Virus record (IMG/VR): IMGVR_UViG_3300043446_001855
Location: 1 to 64,000 of that record
From: a virus
Length of the DNA stretch: 64,000 nt
Reading direction: 5' to 3' (one strand)
Made by a program: the position numbers and the translations under genes. A model generated the notes under the pieces. It had not been told where the DNA came from. It made no database searches and saw only the letters and a program-made list of their open reading frames with translations. Of this stretch, positions 1 to 9,075 are shown piece after piece (the first letter of the stretch is position 1; each line of letters opens with the position of its first letter).

Positions 1-208
1 TAGGCTTGTGGATTATATCAAAAGAGATATAATTGATCGTTCTTCTTTTTGTTAGATCTATTTCGATATACTCAGATGTCTGTGAGTTGTTCTCAAGACT
101 GTATCTATTTTTAGATGACCACCAGATCACATTGTCGGTGTTGGAATACTCATTGTTTTCTGCGCCGAAGTATTCTGGATCGTAAACATTATTTACTTGG
201 AAACTCAT
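1..208 (-). CDS. Partial baseplate/fibre protein with discoidin-like start
   Basis: Only the first 69 codons are present; the reading frame is open to the left edge. It begins at an ATG overlapping the stop of the upstream gene as ATGA, so translation is probably coupled. The visible N-terminus contains WWSSKNRYSLE and YIEIDLTKRRTINYISFD. That pattern of a hydrophobic strand, D-L, and a residue string around 'I-N-Y-I-S-F-D' resembles the opening of discoidin/F5-8C-type carbohydrate-binding folds. The position after baseplate J and the gpI-like gene fits a peripheral baseplate or receptor-binding protein. Function is inferred from context. Confidence 0.6.
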   Translation of the reverse strand, partial: MSFQVNNVYDPEYFGAENNEYSNTDNVIWWSSKNRYSLENNSQTSEYIEIDLTKRRTINYISFDIIHKP

Positions 209-1782
209 GATGTAATCGACCCCACAAATCTTGCCTCGGTGTTTCTAGACGGTAGAATCTTTTCGGGAGAGTAGAGGATCTCGCTACTGTAACTCTGGAG
301 GAACGGGAAGATCTTAGACACGGGCTCTCCAAACACTCCGATGTACTGAGATTCGTATGTCTTGTATGCCGGTTCCGCCCCAGAATAAAACGTAGAAGTG
401 TTGTAATAGGGGTTGGATTCCGCTTGGTTTGTATACGCTATAACGGTGTCCACGGTCATGAACAGAACGGGGAAATCGACATTGGCAAACGCATAGTTTC
501 TTTCCTCGTTTTCTATTCCGGACTCTAAGATCTTTCCCGTCAAAAGATCAGAGGCAGAGTATGCGATGTTCGGGCTGCCTGTGACAAACCTATTGACGTA
601 AAACTTTTCAGAAGACGCGAATGCAGAATTGATTCCGACCGAAACGTACTTCTCTTTAGCCGGAGCAATCGAAAAAAGACTTGACTCAGGCTTTAGTCTA
701 CTGATCAATGTGTCTAGGTTCTTTTGAATAAACGGAGAAATGTATTCAAGCGAATCAGATCTTTCATTGATTCCTGACGTGCTTTCGCCAGCAACATACG
801 CATTGTAATACTCGAACGAGGGGTCGCCAACACGACTGGAGTAGAAGACATCATTGGTTGACGACTGAGTCAAGACAACGTCATCGTCTGTCAGTACTGT
901 GCTGGCAGTTCCAATTGAAAGTCTTTCAATGTCTAGTTCAGAATTGGCAAACTCTATTTGATAAGCAGTTGTTGTTGTTTGCTTGACCGTGACATCGCCT
1001 TGTTCAACTTCTTCAAGTCCCTCAATGACCGAGCGAATGATCTCTTCGGAGATGAACCCCGGTGATATCTCCGAAGTTTGATCACCATTGTATTTGAAGT
1101 AAAAAGAGTCGGCGCTTGTGTTTAAGATTGACAGTAGAGCAAATGGAGTTTGAGTAACTGTCGTCGCACTAACGTTCGGACGAATGATAAACTCATTCAT
1201 TGAGTCCGTGATTCCATACTTCTTGAAACCAACCGGCCTATCCGAGTACTGATCAAAGAAGTACTTGTAGTTTTCGGTTACCTGAACGTCTTGACCAAGT
1301 GCTGCGCTTGCGGCATCCTTGATTCCCTGAAGCGTTCCACCCTGTCGCGCAGCCTGCAGATACTGAGTTGCCCTGCGTCGATAGGACGTATCGGCTGAGT
1401 TGATGGCGTCCCACTCTTCTTGAGTCAGAGTACTTGTCTTGGGGTTGATCAGATACTTCTCGTCTGAAAGCCTGTCGAATCCGATAAGCGGAGAATAAAG
1501 ATTGTCTAGGTTTTGAAACCCGAGAGCAGCGCTCTCAAATTGGAGCCTCGCCAGTAGCGACTTCTTCTTGAGGATTCCCGCACCAGAATCACCGGCAAGA
1601 GCCGTGAGCAGTTTGAAAAGATGAGAGTCTCTACTGCGAGTGTAGACCTCTTCTGGAAAACGCTGCATCAAGTGCTCAATGAACAGAGGTCCATCAAGCG
1701 GCTCGACTACGGGGTTTTCTACAATTGAGAAGAATAGACGGCCATTTGTGTTATTGAGGTTATACTGATTCAGTGTGGCCAT
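205..1782 (-). CDS. gpI-like baseplate protein
   Basis: A 525-residue protein directly downstream of the baseplate J gene, sharing one base with its stop (TGATG). In contractile-tailed phages this slot usually holds a P2 gpI-like or wedge-tip protein that links baseplate to fibres. The N-terminal 150 residues are helical and charged (PLFIEHLMQRFPEEVYTRSR, then a run of EEWDAINSADTSYRRRATQY), consistent with a tail-protein-I-type region. The remainder is beta-rich with many Ser/Thr/Asn. I recognise no enzymatic motif. The role as a wedge or fibre-attachment protein rests mostly on gene order. Confidence 0.6.
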   Translation of the reverse strand: MATLNQYNLNNTNGRLFFSIVENPVVEPLDGPLFIEHLMQRFPEEVYTRSRDSHLFKLLTALAGDSGAGILKKKSLLARLQFESAALGFQNLDNLYSPLIGFDRLSDEKYLINPKTSTLTQEEWDAINSADTSYRRRATQYLQAARQGGTLQGIKDAASAALGQDVQVTENYKYFFDQYSDRPVGFKKYGITDSMNEFIIRPNVSATTVTQTPFALLSILNTSADSFYFKYNGDQTSEISPGFISEEIIRSVIEGLEEVEQGDVTVKQTTTTAYQIEFANSELDIERLSIGTASTVLTDDDVVLTQSSTNDVFYSSRVGDPSFEYYNAYVAGESTSGINERSDSLEYISPFIQKNLDTLISRLKPESSLFSIAPAKEKYVSVGINSAFASSEKFYVNRFVTGSPNIAYSASDLLTGKILESGIENEERNYAFANVDFPVLFMTVDTVIAYTNQAESNPYYNTSTFYSGAEPAYKTYESQYIGVFGEPVSKIFPFLQSYSSEILYSPEKILPSRNTEARFVGSITS

Positions 1783-3836
1783 CAGTTAGTTTCCCAAGTG
1801 TTCTGTGCTTTCTTTGTAATTACTAGTGCGTTTTCGATTGCTTGTCCGCCCTGAATATCGGGCAGCGATGGAAGTTCGTTGTCATTCAGAATGAAGTCCG
1901 TGTCATAAAAGACTCTGTCGGAGAATGAATCACCGTAGCGTGTGACAGACTCAACTTTGTGTTGAGGATATACATCGTCATCTAGAGGGCTTTCATATGT
2001 CCAGCGGACATTATCTACACCGCTTGTGTTGTGGATGACTTGAAGAAGATCGCTCATTTGAATTGTGGTTCCGTAGTACTGCGTGTTCAGGAAGGCGTTT
2101 ACCGACGAGTAGATCTGCTTATTGACATTTTCTTCGGTGAAGCCCGGAACATACATAATCGTGATGTAGAGTCTCAGGTATCTGTAGTTCGATCCGTGAA
2201 CCAGCACATCTGTGGTGATTTGCTTTGATCGCTCAAGCACGGCCTGCAATTGAGGTATGGCTAGGTTGAACGTGTAATCCACATTGAACGATGACCCCTG
2301 AGGAATGGTTACTGTACTGAGCCATTCGATTCCGTTTCTTGCTCTAACCGTGTCACCAAGTTCGGACACATCCTCGACAATGAAGTAGTGTCCCTCCTCT
2401 GCCTGAATCGTGAAGTCTGCATCCTTGTAATACCCAACCAAAGGATCGGAGGGCAGAAGTGGTGTGGTCGTATTATGGTAGACGTATGTTGTCCAAGCCT
2501 TTGTCGTATCGTCCGGATGCACATACCTAGCCTCTAGGTAAACCTCTTCGCCGATGGTGATTGAGTCTCCAGTAAGATCAAGCATTGGCTGGTGATACAA
2601 GACATGAAGTCTGCTTCCAAGCGCAGGGGTTTCGTTTGTTGCGACACGAATATAGTTTCCGCGATAAGAAACGTTTGTGGGGTCGTCAACAAATAGCATT
2701 GAAGAGGATGGGAAACTCTCTTCGCTGCTTGCCTGCTGCGGTGCTTCGCCATTGACATAGACATCAACGCAGTTGTAGATTCCCCGCTCCCAATCATTGC
2801 GAGATGCGCGTGACATGTATGTGTGCTCAAAGAAGAATACATTTCCCGGGAAGTCAATTGTCTCTCCATCGACAACGGTTGCGTCACCGAGCAGAGTGAC
2901 GTTCGGCAGATAGGCATCGTCTGTGCTGGACCCAGCAGCACCATTGACTAGGCTGCCGGGAGCGTTAAACACAAAGTCTTTACCGGCTCGTAGGAATCTA
3001 GCATTCTTGCCAGAGCCCTTTGCGAGATAGTAATTGTTTGAGTAGGTGTACTTTGAATACGGCGCAGACGATAACGAAGTTGTATAAGTGTTTCCGTTGT
3101 AGTAAAGATTTGTTACAAGGTCTACATTGTTCGGTACCTGTATGTACTCAACATACTTGGACTGCGGGCCGATCACATTTGCTTTAGTTACTGACGGATG
3201 CGAAAGAGCAAGGGCCAAGTATTGATCGGTTGTGCCCGCCATGTTGCGGAACACTGTGTTCTGGAATCTGGTTTTGAACCCTTCGTCTGATTCCGAATCA
3301 AGACCACCCGACATAGCGGTCTCGTTTGTCACACGAGAGACACCGGGGATGTTTATCGAGTTAGGAAGTGCATCAATAGCACCGGCTGGGATGTTGCCGA
3401 CAGATCCTGCTGTCGCGCATTCAACTCTGACCAGCGCTCTTGTCTCGTTGGCTTTGAGAACGACCGTCTCTGTAGCAACAAAGATGAGACCCGGAACGTC
3501 CCCGGTGGCCTTTGTTGCGAACTGTGTGCCCTTTGGAATAGTTGTGTCGTAGGTGCCTGCGCTGCCTCTAGACAGAGTCACGATGCCTGTGGCTCGTGTG
3601 CCCAACTGACGCGCAAAACCGAACAGAGAAACGAAACTATCGATTCTCGCTCCCGACAGTTCGTCAAGATACAGTTGTCCGGAGAGTACTTCGATGTCGA
3701 CAGTAGCAGCGGCAATGGATTCCGCCACAGCCTCGACAATCTTTCTTTCGGGCGTCCCAACCTCAAGAGAAATGTTCGGATCAATCAGTCGAGCCTGATC
3801 TATGATGTTTTGGGTTATTTCGTTTACTGTTGCCAT
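1782..3836 (-). CDS. Baseplate J-like wedge protein
   Basis: 684 residues. The N-terminus shows the classic baseplate_J layout (P2 gpJ, T4 gp6 family): an opening helix (ITQNIIDQARLIDPNIS), then an early helical stretch with YLDELSGARIDSFVSLFGF. A beta segment with G-T-Q-F follows (IPKGTQFATKATG), then VECATAGSVGNIPAGAI and the conserved GLDSESDEGFKTRFQN stretch near residue 180. These residues define the family, which forms the ring of the baseplate wedge around the hub. The C-terminal half is extended relative to gpJ and is likely a beta-rich decoration. Neighbours are gp25-like protein upstream and the gpI-like protein downstream, the normal order. Confidence 0.9.
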   Translation of the reverse strand: MATVNEITQNIIDQARLIDPNISLEVGTPERKIVEAVAESIAAATVDIEVLSGQLYLDELSGARIDSFVSLFGFARQLGTRATGIVTLSRGSAGTYDTTIPKGTQFATKATGDVPGLIFVATETVVLKANETRALVRVECATAGSVGNIPAGAIDALPNSINIPGVSRVTNETAMSGGLDSESDEGFKTRFQNTVFRNMAGTTDQYLALALSHPSVTKANVIGPQSKYVEYIQVPNNVDLVTNLYYNGNTYTTSLSSAPYSKYTYSNNYYLAKGSGKNARFLRAGKDFVFNAPGSLVNGAAGSSTDDAYLPNVTLLGDATVVDGETIDFPGNVFFFEHTYMSRASRNDWERGIYNCVDVYVNGEAPQQASSEESFPSSSMLFVDDPTNVSYRGNYIRVATNETPALGSRLHVLYHQPMLDLTGDSITIGEEVYLEARYVHPDDTTKAWTTYVYHNTTTPLLPSDPLVGYYKDADFTIQAEEGHYFIVEDVSELGDTVRARNGIEWLSTVTIPQGSSFNVDYTFNLAIPQLQAVLERSKQITTDVLVHGSNYRYLRLYITIMYVPGFTEENVNKQIYSSVNAFLNTQYYGTTIQMSDLLQVIHNTSGVDNVRWTYESPLDDDVYPQHKVESVTRYGDSFSDRVFYDTDFILNDNELPSLPDIQGGQAIENALVITKKAQNTWETN

Positions 3837-3838
3837 TT

Positions 3839-4300
3839 CTACCCGACAGGTTGAGTTATTGTAATTGTGGCTGTGTCTTTCATGATAAGACCAACCTGAA
3901 CAACAAGTTTATGTCCAAAGGATCGGCTATTGATGTAGCCTATTTTATCAATGATCTCTGAGTCCGGAATAGATGTTCTGCCGAATGCAGAGATGTCTCT
4001 TTTTATTCTTGCGCTTTGTCTCTCGATGAAGTTCTGAATCACTCTTCTTATTTCTTCTTCAATCTGAAAGGCAGACAGATAGTTACCGCCAATCATCGAT
4101 GGGATAACTCTGCCCGTTGATAGTTTGCCACCGTCCAATAGCGATCCGAAATCGGGGTGCATAGGGTCGTTGCCCATAGATTCAGCAAGCGCAACCCTGA
4201 GGTCCTGAAGGGTCTTCCTATTGCCTGTGACAATGCCCATGCCAGTCTGGCGAGAGGTGAGCGTCAGGTCACCGTTAAAAATTTCAAAACTCCAACTCAT
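3839..4300 (-). CDS. gp25/gpW-like baseplate wedge protein
   Basis: 153 residues, typical for the GPW/gp25 family. The sequence has the diagnostic motif of early-residue glycine and basic positions, LRVALAESMGNDPMHPDFGS near residues 33-53, followed by an amphipathic helix (IEEEIRRVIQNFIERQSARI). In T4 and type VI secretion, gp25/TssE joins the sheath to the wedge and helps start sheath assembly. It overlaps the upstream spike gene by four bases and lies two bases before baseplate J, the canonical order. Strong call. Confidence 0.9.
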   Translation of the reverse strand: MSWSFEIFNGDLTLTSRQTGMGIVTGNRKTLQDLRVALAESMGNDPMHPDFGSLLDGGKLSTGRVIPSMIGGNYLSAFQIEEEIRRVIQNFIERQSARIKRDISAFGRTSIPDSEIIDKIGYINSRSFGHKLVVQVGLIMKDTATITITQPVG

Positions 4301-4833
4301 CTCTCTGGCAACCTTGTGTAATAAACTACTATTTTCCCGGTGGACAATGGATCGCTGAACAAAATGGTTTGCTCTCTTATTATGATGCCGGAAGGAGCGA
4401 TCAATAGGCCGTTAGCAAAGACTTGAATCATGTTTGGTATCGGGGTGTTTTCCAGAACAATTTCGTATTCTCCCCCGTCGACATCGAACTCTTCAAATTC
4501 CATAGGACCAAATGGAATGTTGTTTATAAACACCGAGTTAGCATTTAGGTTAATGTTGTTCTTTGCCTCAACAACAATGTCGCCCTCTTGCGGCAGAGCC
4601 GCACCGTAGGGATTGTCATTGGTCATGACTCCCTCGAAGTACCAGTTAGTCAGATCTTCTCTTCGTACGATCCAATTCTCTCCGGACTGTGGGATTCTGT
4701 AAAAGCCGTTAGCGATGGGGATTTTTAGCGTAAACCTGCCGCCGTCTTTGCCTACACAATGAACTTCGTTTTTAGAGATGTCGACATTGTCAATGCGAAC
4801 AACTTGAATTGTATTTCTATATCTTTCAGCCAT
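4297..4833 (-). CDS. Baseplate spike/gpV-like protein
   Basis: 178 residues from the chosen ATG (MAERYRNT). A start 18 bases earlier would overlap the hub gene more deeply; the chosen start overlaps its stop by eight bases. Residues 1-85 look like an OB-fold (strands TIQVVRIDNVDI, GGRFTLKIPIANGFYRIP, WIVRR), as in gpV/gp5 spike proteins. A short NINLNANSVFINN repeat-like stretch could begin a beta-helix. The position between hub and gp25 fits the central spike of a contractile baseplate. There is no lysozyme domain here; the lytic domains sit in the protein encoded at 9075-11102. Confidence 0.65.
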   Translation of the reverse strand: MAERYRNTIQVVRIDNVDISKNEVHCVGKDGGRFTLKIPIANGFYRIPQSGENWIVRREDLTNWYFEGVMTNDNPYGAALPQEGDIVVEAKNNINLNANSVFINNIPFGPMEFEEFDVDGGEYEIVLENTPIPNMIQVFANGLLIAPSGIIIREQTILFSDPLSTGKIVVYYTRLPER

Positions 4834-7800
4834 TGGACTTGTCCTCGTCAACGAATGCGCCCTTGTATATCACAAGCCCCGGAGGTCTCTGTCCCTCGGT
4901 AGCAGTGGTACTTGGTGCTGAGAGGTAAGCCGAAGTTTCAAAACCAGAAGAATAGTTCCAAGAATGAGTAACGCCCTCGACATACATATTGATTTTCTGA
5001 TCTGAGAAGTGCACAATGCCCCCGGCAATTATCTCTGGCATGAACGCCAACTGTACTGTTGTTGCGGTATGCATTGACCAGTTGTACAAGAACAGATTGT
5101 AAGCGGTAGCAAACTCAAACCATGGGCTTCTGATAAGGGGCTCGTTCATTATCTTTGGACGTGCGCCGTATGTTCCGATGAAGTCAAGAGCATCCTTGCT
5201 CATGCTGTCATAGTATTGCGGATAGTCCGGGGCTGCGGCATTCTCTGGGTCAAAGTTATCGGGCTCGTTGTCTCCACTCAAGCCTGTCGCGGCATCTGGT
5301 TCACCAATAATGTTTAGCCCGTTGTTTGAAAACACATCGTCAATTGTTATTACGCCTACAGAATTAACTTGATCAAGTTGATCAACAGAGTTCTTGAGAG
5401 GATTGATTGTGTTGCCGTTGACATACATATGCGTGACAATGGGCTCGTCATTCAGAACGATGTTGAAGTCGATCACATCGATGTCGCTTATCTCAAGATA
5501 TGGTTCTCTTCCGAACGTTCCAAAATGGTCAGGATAGAAAGCACAGAACATTCCGTTCGGCAGGCTCATGTAGTGACGCATCGATCCTTTGCACAGTTGA
5601 TCGATGCCCTGCATGACAGGGACATCGTTCATCAGTGATTTCTCTCCGATTAAGAAAGAAGATCCAATCAAATCGAAGGGGAAGGCAGTAATGGTGGTGA
5701 ACGCTGCTGCTGTGCTGACCTTTGCAAGGTCGGACCATGTCGGCTGAAATCCTGACTGAGCGTTATCGTCTGGGTTGTCCTGCTTTTGTGTATCTGGCGA
5801 CCTCACAATCTCCCCATTGTGAACGGGCTTAGGGAATGTCTCATTGGCTTCTATGACCATAGAGTACGATTGATTCTTTAATTCCGAAACAAAGAAATCG
5901 TTGGTGTTGAGAGTCTTAGATGTGATCACGGGGACGTTCTCATTGAAGACTATTTGCCATTGGAGAATGCCGTTGAATGTAAACACAATTCTTCGTGCTA
6001 TTGAGTTCGCAATAGCGTTTGGGGAAATCTTATCTTCTGTGCTGCTTGCTGAGATTATCCCTGTGTTTTTCAAGAACGATAAGATTCTGTCTGCCGTCGC
6101 TCCGTTATCTTTTAAATATATTCTATCGTTTTCTTTTGTCTCTGTGTTTGGCACATCCCTATCAAGAAAGTGAAGATCATATCTTGACGCAATGTAAAAC
6201 CATTCAGCGAGTCTTTGACTTGTCCCCTTGTACTTGTTTTGAAAAAAACCGCCCTCTGAGACTTTATCATAATGCTTATGATAAAGATCAATATCAGATT
6301 GATTAATCTTCATATCCTGATAACTGTTCTCAACCGTATCTGCCTGATGACCAAGAACGGTACTCAGTTCATCGACATACGCATCGCGTGAATCGGAAGC
6401 GCTTTTTCCGTTATCACTTGCGCTAGGAATTTGATCTCCTGTGATTTTGAAATTGAGATCGTAAATTGCTTCATCGTTTTTGAATTTAGAGAACCCCAAA
6501 TCAAGAACCGTATGATCAGACAAAGTAAACATTGCTTTTGAGTCACCTGAAAGACGGGTCCCAAGATAAACGCACTTGCAAGACTTCTCTGTAGACGGGT
6601 CGGTGATGAGAACAATGTCCCCAACCTTTAATTTGGACGCCTCTTTGAATCTTGGTTTGATTACCGATCCGTTTGGTTGCGGAAGACTGCTCGCATAAAC
6701 GTAATATTTTATCTCAGAATATTTGAGCGGAATCTTTTTAATTTTTGGAAGTTCTGTTACGGTGTCTGTACCGGGACTGTATGGAGTGAACTTTGTTGCG
6801 TAGGTTTTATCAAGTCCGAGAACCGTGACATCACCTGCCTCTTTTCCATTGTCACCAAATGTTTTTCCATTGCCCGAGAGTTTGACGACTTCTGAACCGG
6901 AGGGCTTTGCATTCTTGGGAAACATCGAATCCCAAGTAACTCTTGTTGTGCCTAATTCTTCCTGAACCTCGGACGCCGTTATAACGTCAAGGGACCGCAA
7001 ATCTTCAAAAGACTTGTTCTCTTTCATATTGTTGAGAACCTTTTGCGCAACGTCTAGGTTTTTAGGATCTCTGCACGCTTGAAGAATTTGAGAATAAAAT
7101 TTAGGCTTGTCATAGCCATAAGACAAAACAACCGCCACTTCGGCAATTTGCTCGTCAGACAGACCGCCACCCATTACTACTGAATATGTTGGGTTGTTTG
7201 AAAGAACATAAGACCATATGGTGCAAAAGTTTTTGCCCTGATACTCTGGGGTTTTTGCTTTGCTTTCCCTGTCCCTTGGTCCGGGCTTAATGTTTAGATT
7301 GGGATCTGCAAAGTATCCATAACCGCGTGAGGGTGAGTGACTATCCGTGTTCTTGAAGTCTTTTTCAAGTCCACTCATAACGAGAGCGGCAAGAATCATC
7401 TGCAGTTCTGTGGGCTTTCTTGTGGTGTTAGACAGACCAATTGACTTAATAAGATGATTCATTTCCGCAACGTCGGCTTTTCCACTTATGCCTGTGATTG
7501 TAGAACTGCCAACGTCTGATGCGCCATCCGCTGTGTGCGTCACATCGACGCTAACAAAGTTTTTTATTGCGGCGAGCATTCCTTCCTGAGCGGACTTTGA
7601 CGCTTTGAACTTCTTGTTGAAAGCAGTAAGCATTGTGCTTGGAAGATCTTGCGGCAGATCACCTATGGCTATACCGGCAGCGTCAACGTTACCGATCTCA
7701 ATCAGGAAGTCGTGCAGCAATTGACCCATGCCCGCGTCTCTTGGAACGTTTCCAGAGTCTTGATTGCCTGTTCCTAATGCTTCCGGATTATAGAAAGCGT

Positions 7801-8233
7801 CAAGATTACCATTGCCTCTTGGCACCCAGCCTTTCTCCGCCAACCAATTGAGGAAGCCAACACCCGGATCGAAGTGAGAGTAGAGGAATTGCTTAAGGGT
7901 GCACGTCGCAGTGATCTCAATCTCGCCGGGATACGCCTGAAAGTACGGGATTGAATCTATGAAACCGGTGAATACCTGAACTGGTCTTCCAGCATATCTC
8001 TGCAACCAAATCGTAATCCCGTCCATTGGATAGAACATCGGGTTGAATTTACCCGTGTACTTCCAGTCATCATTTCTCAATGTTATGTTGGCTTTCGACG
8101 GCTGATTGATGAGTCGCTGAACGCTGCCGGCAGATACGTCGTTGCTGACATCGACTGTCTCTCCGGTCTTGCGAGAATAGATAAATACATACGCTTTAGG
8201 AGCGTAGACGACTCTTCTTAGCGGACCGGACAT
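4826..8233 (-). CDS. Large baseplate hub protein (gpD/gp27-like)
   Basis: 1135 residues. The N-terminus resembles gpD/gp27 hub proteins, which form a tube-like ring joining the tail tube to the spike: strands with VYAPKAYVFIYSRKTGETV, then SKANITLRNDDWKYTG, then IWLQRYAGRPVQVFTGFID and EIEITATCTLKQFLY. The middle (about residues 150-800) is a long charged and polar insertion with many Lys, Asp and Ser. The C-terminus returns to hub-like segments (MYVEGVTHSWNYSSGFETSAYLS). It is about two to three times longer than P2 gpD (387 residues in P2). It ends eight bases into the spike gene and starts next to the structural gene at 8233-9075. Confidence 0.75.
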   Translation of the reverse strand: MSGPLRRVVYAPKAYVFIYSRKTGETVDVSNDVSAGSVQRLINQPSKANITLRNDDWKYTGKFNPMFYPMDGITIWLQRYAGRPVQVFTGFIDSIPYFQAYPGEIEITATCTLKQFLYSHFDPGVGFLNWLAEKGWVPRGNGNLDAFYNPEALGTGNQDSGNVPRDAGMGQLLHDFLIEIGNVDAAGIAIGDLPQDLPSTMLTAFNKKFKASKSAQEGMLAAIKNFVSVDVTHTADGASDVGSSTITGISGKADVAEMNHLIKSIGLSNTTRKPTELQMILAALVMSGLEKDFKNTDSHSPSRGYGYFADPNLNIKPGPRDRESKAKTPEYQGKNFCTIWSYVLSNNPTYSVVMGGGLSDEQIAEVAVVLSYGYDKPKFYSQILQACRDPKNLDVAQKVLNNMKENKSFEDLRSLDVITASEVQEELGTTRVTWDSMFPKNAKPSGSEVVKLSGNGKTFGDNGKEAGDVTVLGLDKTYATKFTPYSPGTDTVTELPKIKKIPLKYSEIKYYVYASSLPQPNGSVIKPRFKEASKLKVGDIVLITDPSTEKSCKCVYLGTRLSGDSKAMFTLSDHTVLDLGFSKFKNDEAIYDLNFKITGDQIPSASDNGKSASDSRDAYVDELSTVLGHQADTVENSYQDMKINQSDIDLYHKHYDKVSEGGFFQNKYKGTSQRLAEWFYIASRYDLHFLDRDVPNTETKENDRIYLKDNGATADRILSFLKNTGIISASSTEDKISPNAIANSIARRIVFTFNGILQWQIVFNENVPVITSKTLNTNDFFVSELKNQSYSMVIEANETFPKPVHNGEIVRSPDTQKQDNPDDNAQSGFQPTWSDLAKVSTAAAFTTITAFPFDLIGSSFLIGEKSLMNDVPVMQGIDQLCKGSMRHYMSLPNGMFCAFYPDHFGTFGREPYLEISDIDVIDFNIVLNDEPIVTHMYVNGNTINPLKNSVDQLDQVNSVGVITIDDVFSNNGLNIIGEPDAATGLSGDNEPDNFDPENAAAPDYPQYYDSMSKDALDFIGTYGARPKIMNEPLIRSPWFEFATAYNLFLYNWSMHTATTVQLAFMPEIIAGGIVHFSDQKINMYVEGVTHSWNYSSGFETSAYLSAPSTTATEGQRPPGLVIYKGAFVDEDKSNG

Positions 8234-9075
8234 TAGCCTTGGTTTCCTCCCGGGCCACCCGGTATCGCGTCAAACGCTTCGCCGTACCCAGAGTCTGTCG
8301 TTGGATTACCCCTGCTCACCTTTGCGCCATCAAGGTTGTAGCCTTTGCCAATTGAGTTCTTGAACTCCTGACTATAATCCTTGACTGGCGTGACAGGCGC
8401 TTCCATAAGATCTTTGTCCGGGAAGTAACTTATCACGGCAAAACTTATTTCTATCTCTGGGTTGTAGATTCCTTTAGTGTGGCCCGCTCTTATTGCCATA
8501 GGGTATCCGTCAAATGAAACCGAATTATACTTGAAGTATGTGTATTGTCCGCTGGGATCGGCCTTCGGTGGAGGGTTGTCTCTTTCTCCTCTACCGTTTA
8601 CAAACTTTGCTGGTGGCATATAAAAACGAACTATGTCCACCTCTGTTGGGCTTTTTGTTGTGCCGGGGACAATCGCATTTGATTGAAAGTACAAAAGTTT
8701 CTCGACAATCTCATCGTAGTGAGCCTGACTTGCGGTCTGCGCCTTGATTGTGATGTTGGGATAGCGAGCGTGTCTCGGGTAAAACGATTTGCCAAATGCG
8801 GTTTGAGAGGACCTGTAATCCATTGACCAAGCAATGTTAAATTCATGAACCCACAATCGAAGAATGTTCTTTCTATTGTCGTCGTTCATTGACGGCTGCA
8901 CACCAGCGGTATGGAGGATTAGATAAGCGTCGGATGGAGATTTCGGTCTTAGACGAACATCTGGGAAGTGCCCCTTGCCAGTGCTGCTCCACCTGTTCCC
9001 GGTGTTTGTTTTGTCGGTTACCTTTTGATTAGGAATAACAGGATCGAGTCCACCATATTTGATCTCATCAGCCAT
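8233..9075 (-). CDS. Baseplate/tail structural protein, unknown
   Basis: 280 residues, sharing one base with each neighbour. It contains ILRLWVHEFNIAWSMDYRSS and YPRHARYPNITIKAQTASQA, a beta-rich pattern seen in small LysM-less tail proteins that precede the hub. The N-terminal part of the next upstream protein (tail lysin) has a similar layout, including a segment where particles of known repeats (MSIANYFRGYIQ versus IVEKLLYFQSNAI) align by eye. This suggests both bind the same ring in the baseplate or tube tip. The C-terminal 40 residues are Gly/Pro-rich (AIPGGPGG). No catalytic motif seen. Confidence 0.55.
   Translation of the reverse strand: MADEIKYGGLDPVIPNQKVTDKTNTGNRWSSTGKGHFPDVRLRPKSPSDAYLILHTAGVQPSMNDDNRKNILRLWVHEFNIAWSMDYRSSQTAFGKSFYPRHARYPNITIKAQTASQAHYDEIVEKLLYFQSNAIVPGTTKSPTEVDIVRFYMPPAKFVNGRGERDNPPPKADPSGQYTYFKYNSVSFDGYPMAIRAGHTKGIYNPEIEISFAVISYFPDKDLMEAPVTPVKDYSQEFKNSIGKGYNLDGAKVSRGNPTTDSGYGEAFDAIPGGPGGNQG

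Noticed and set aside
12-20. A fifth TGATATAAT-like copy at the left edge
   Set aside because: It lies inside the partial baseplate gene as codons for F-D-I-I, with no gene start nearby.
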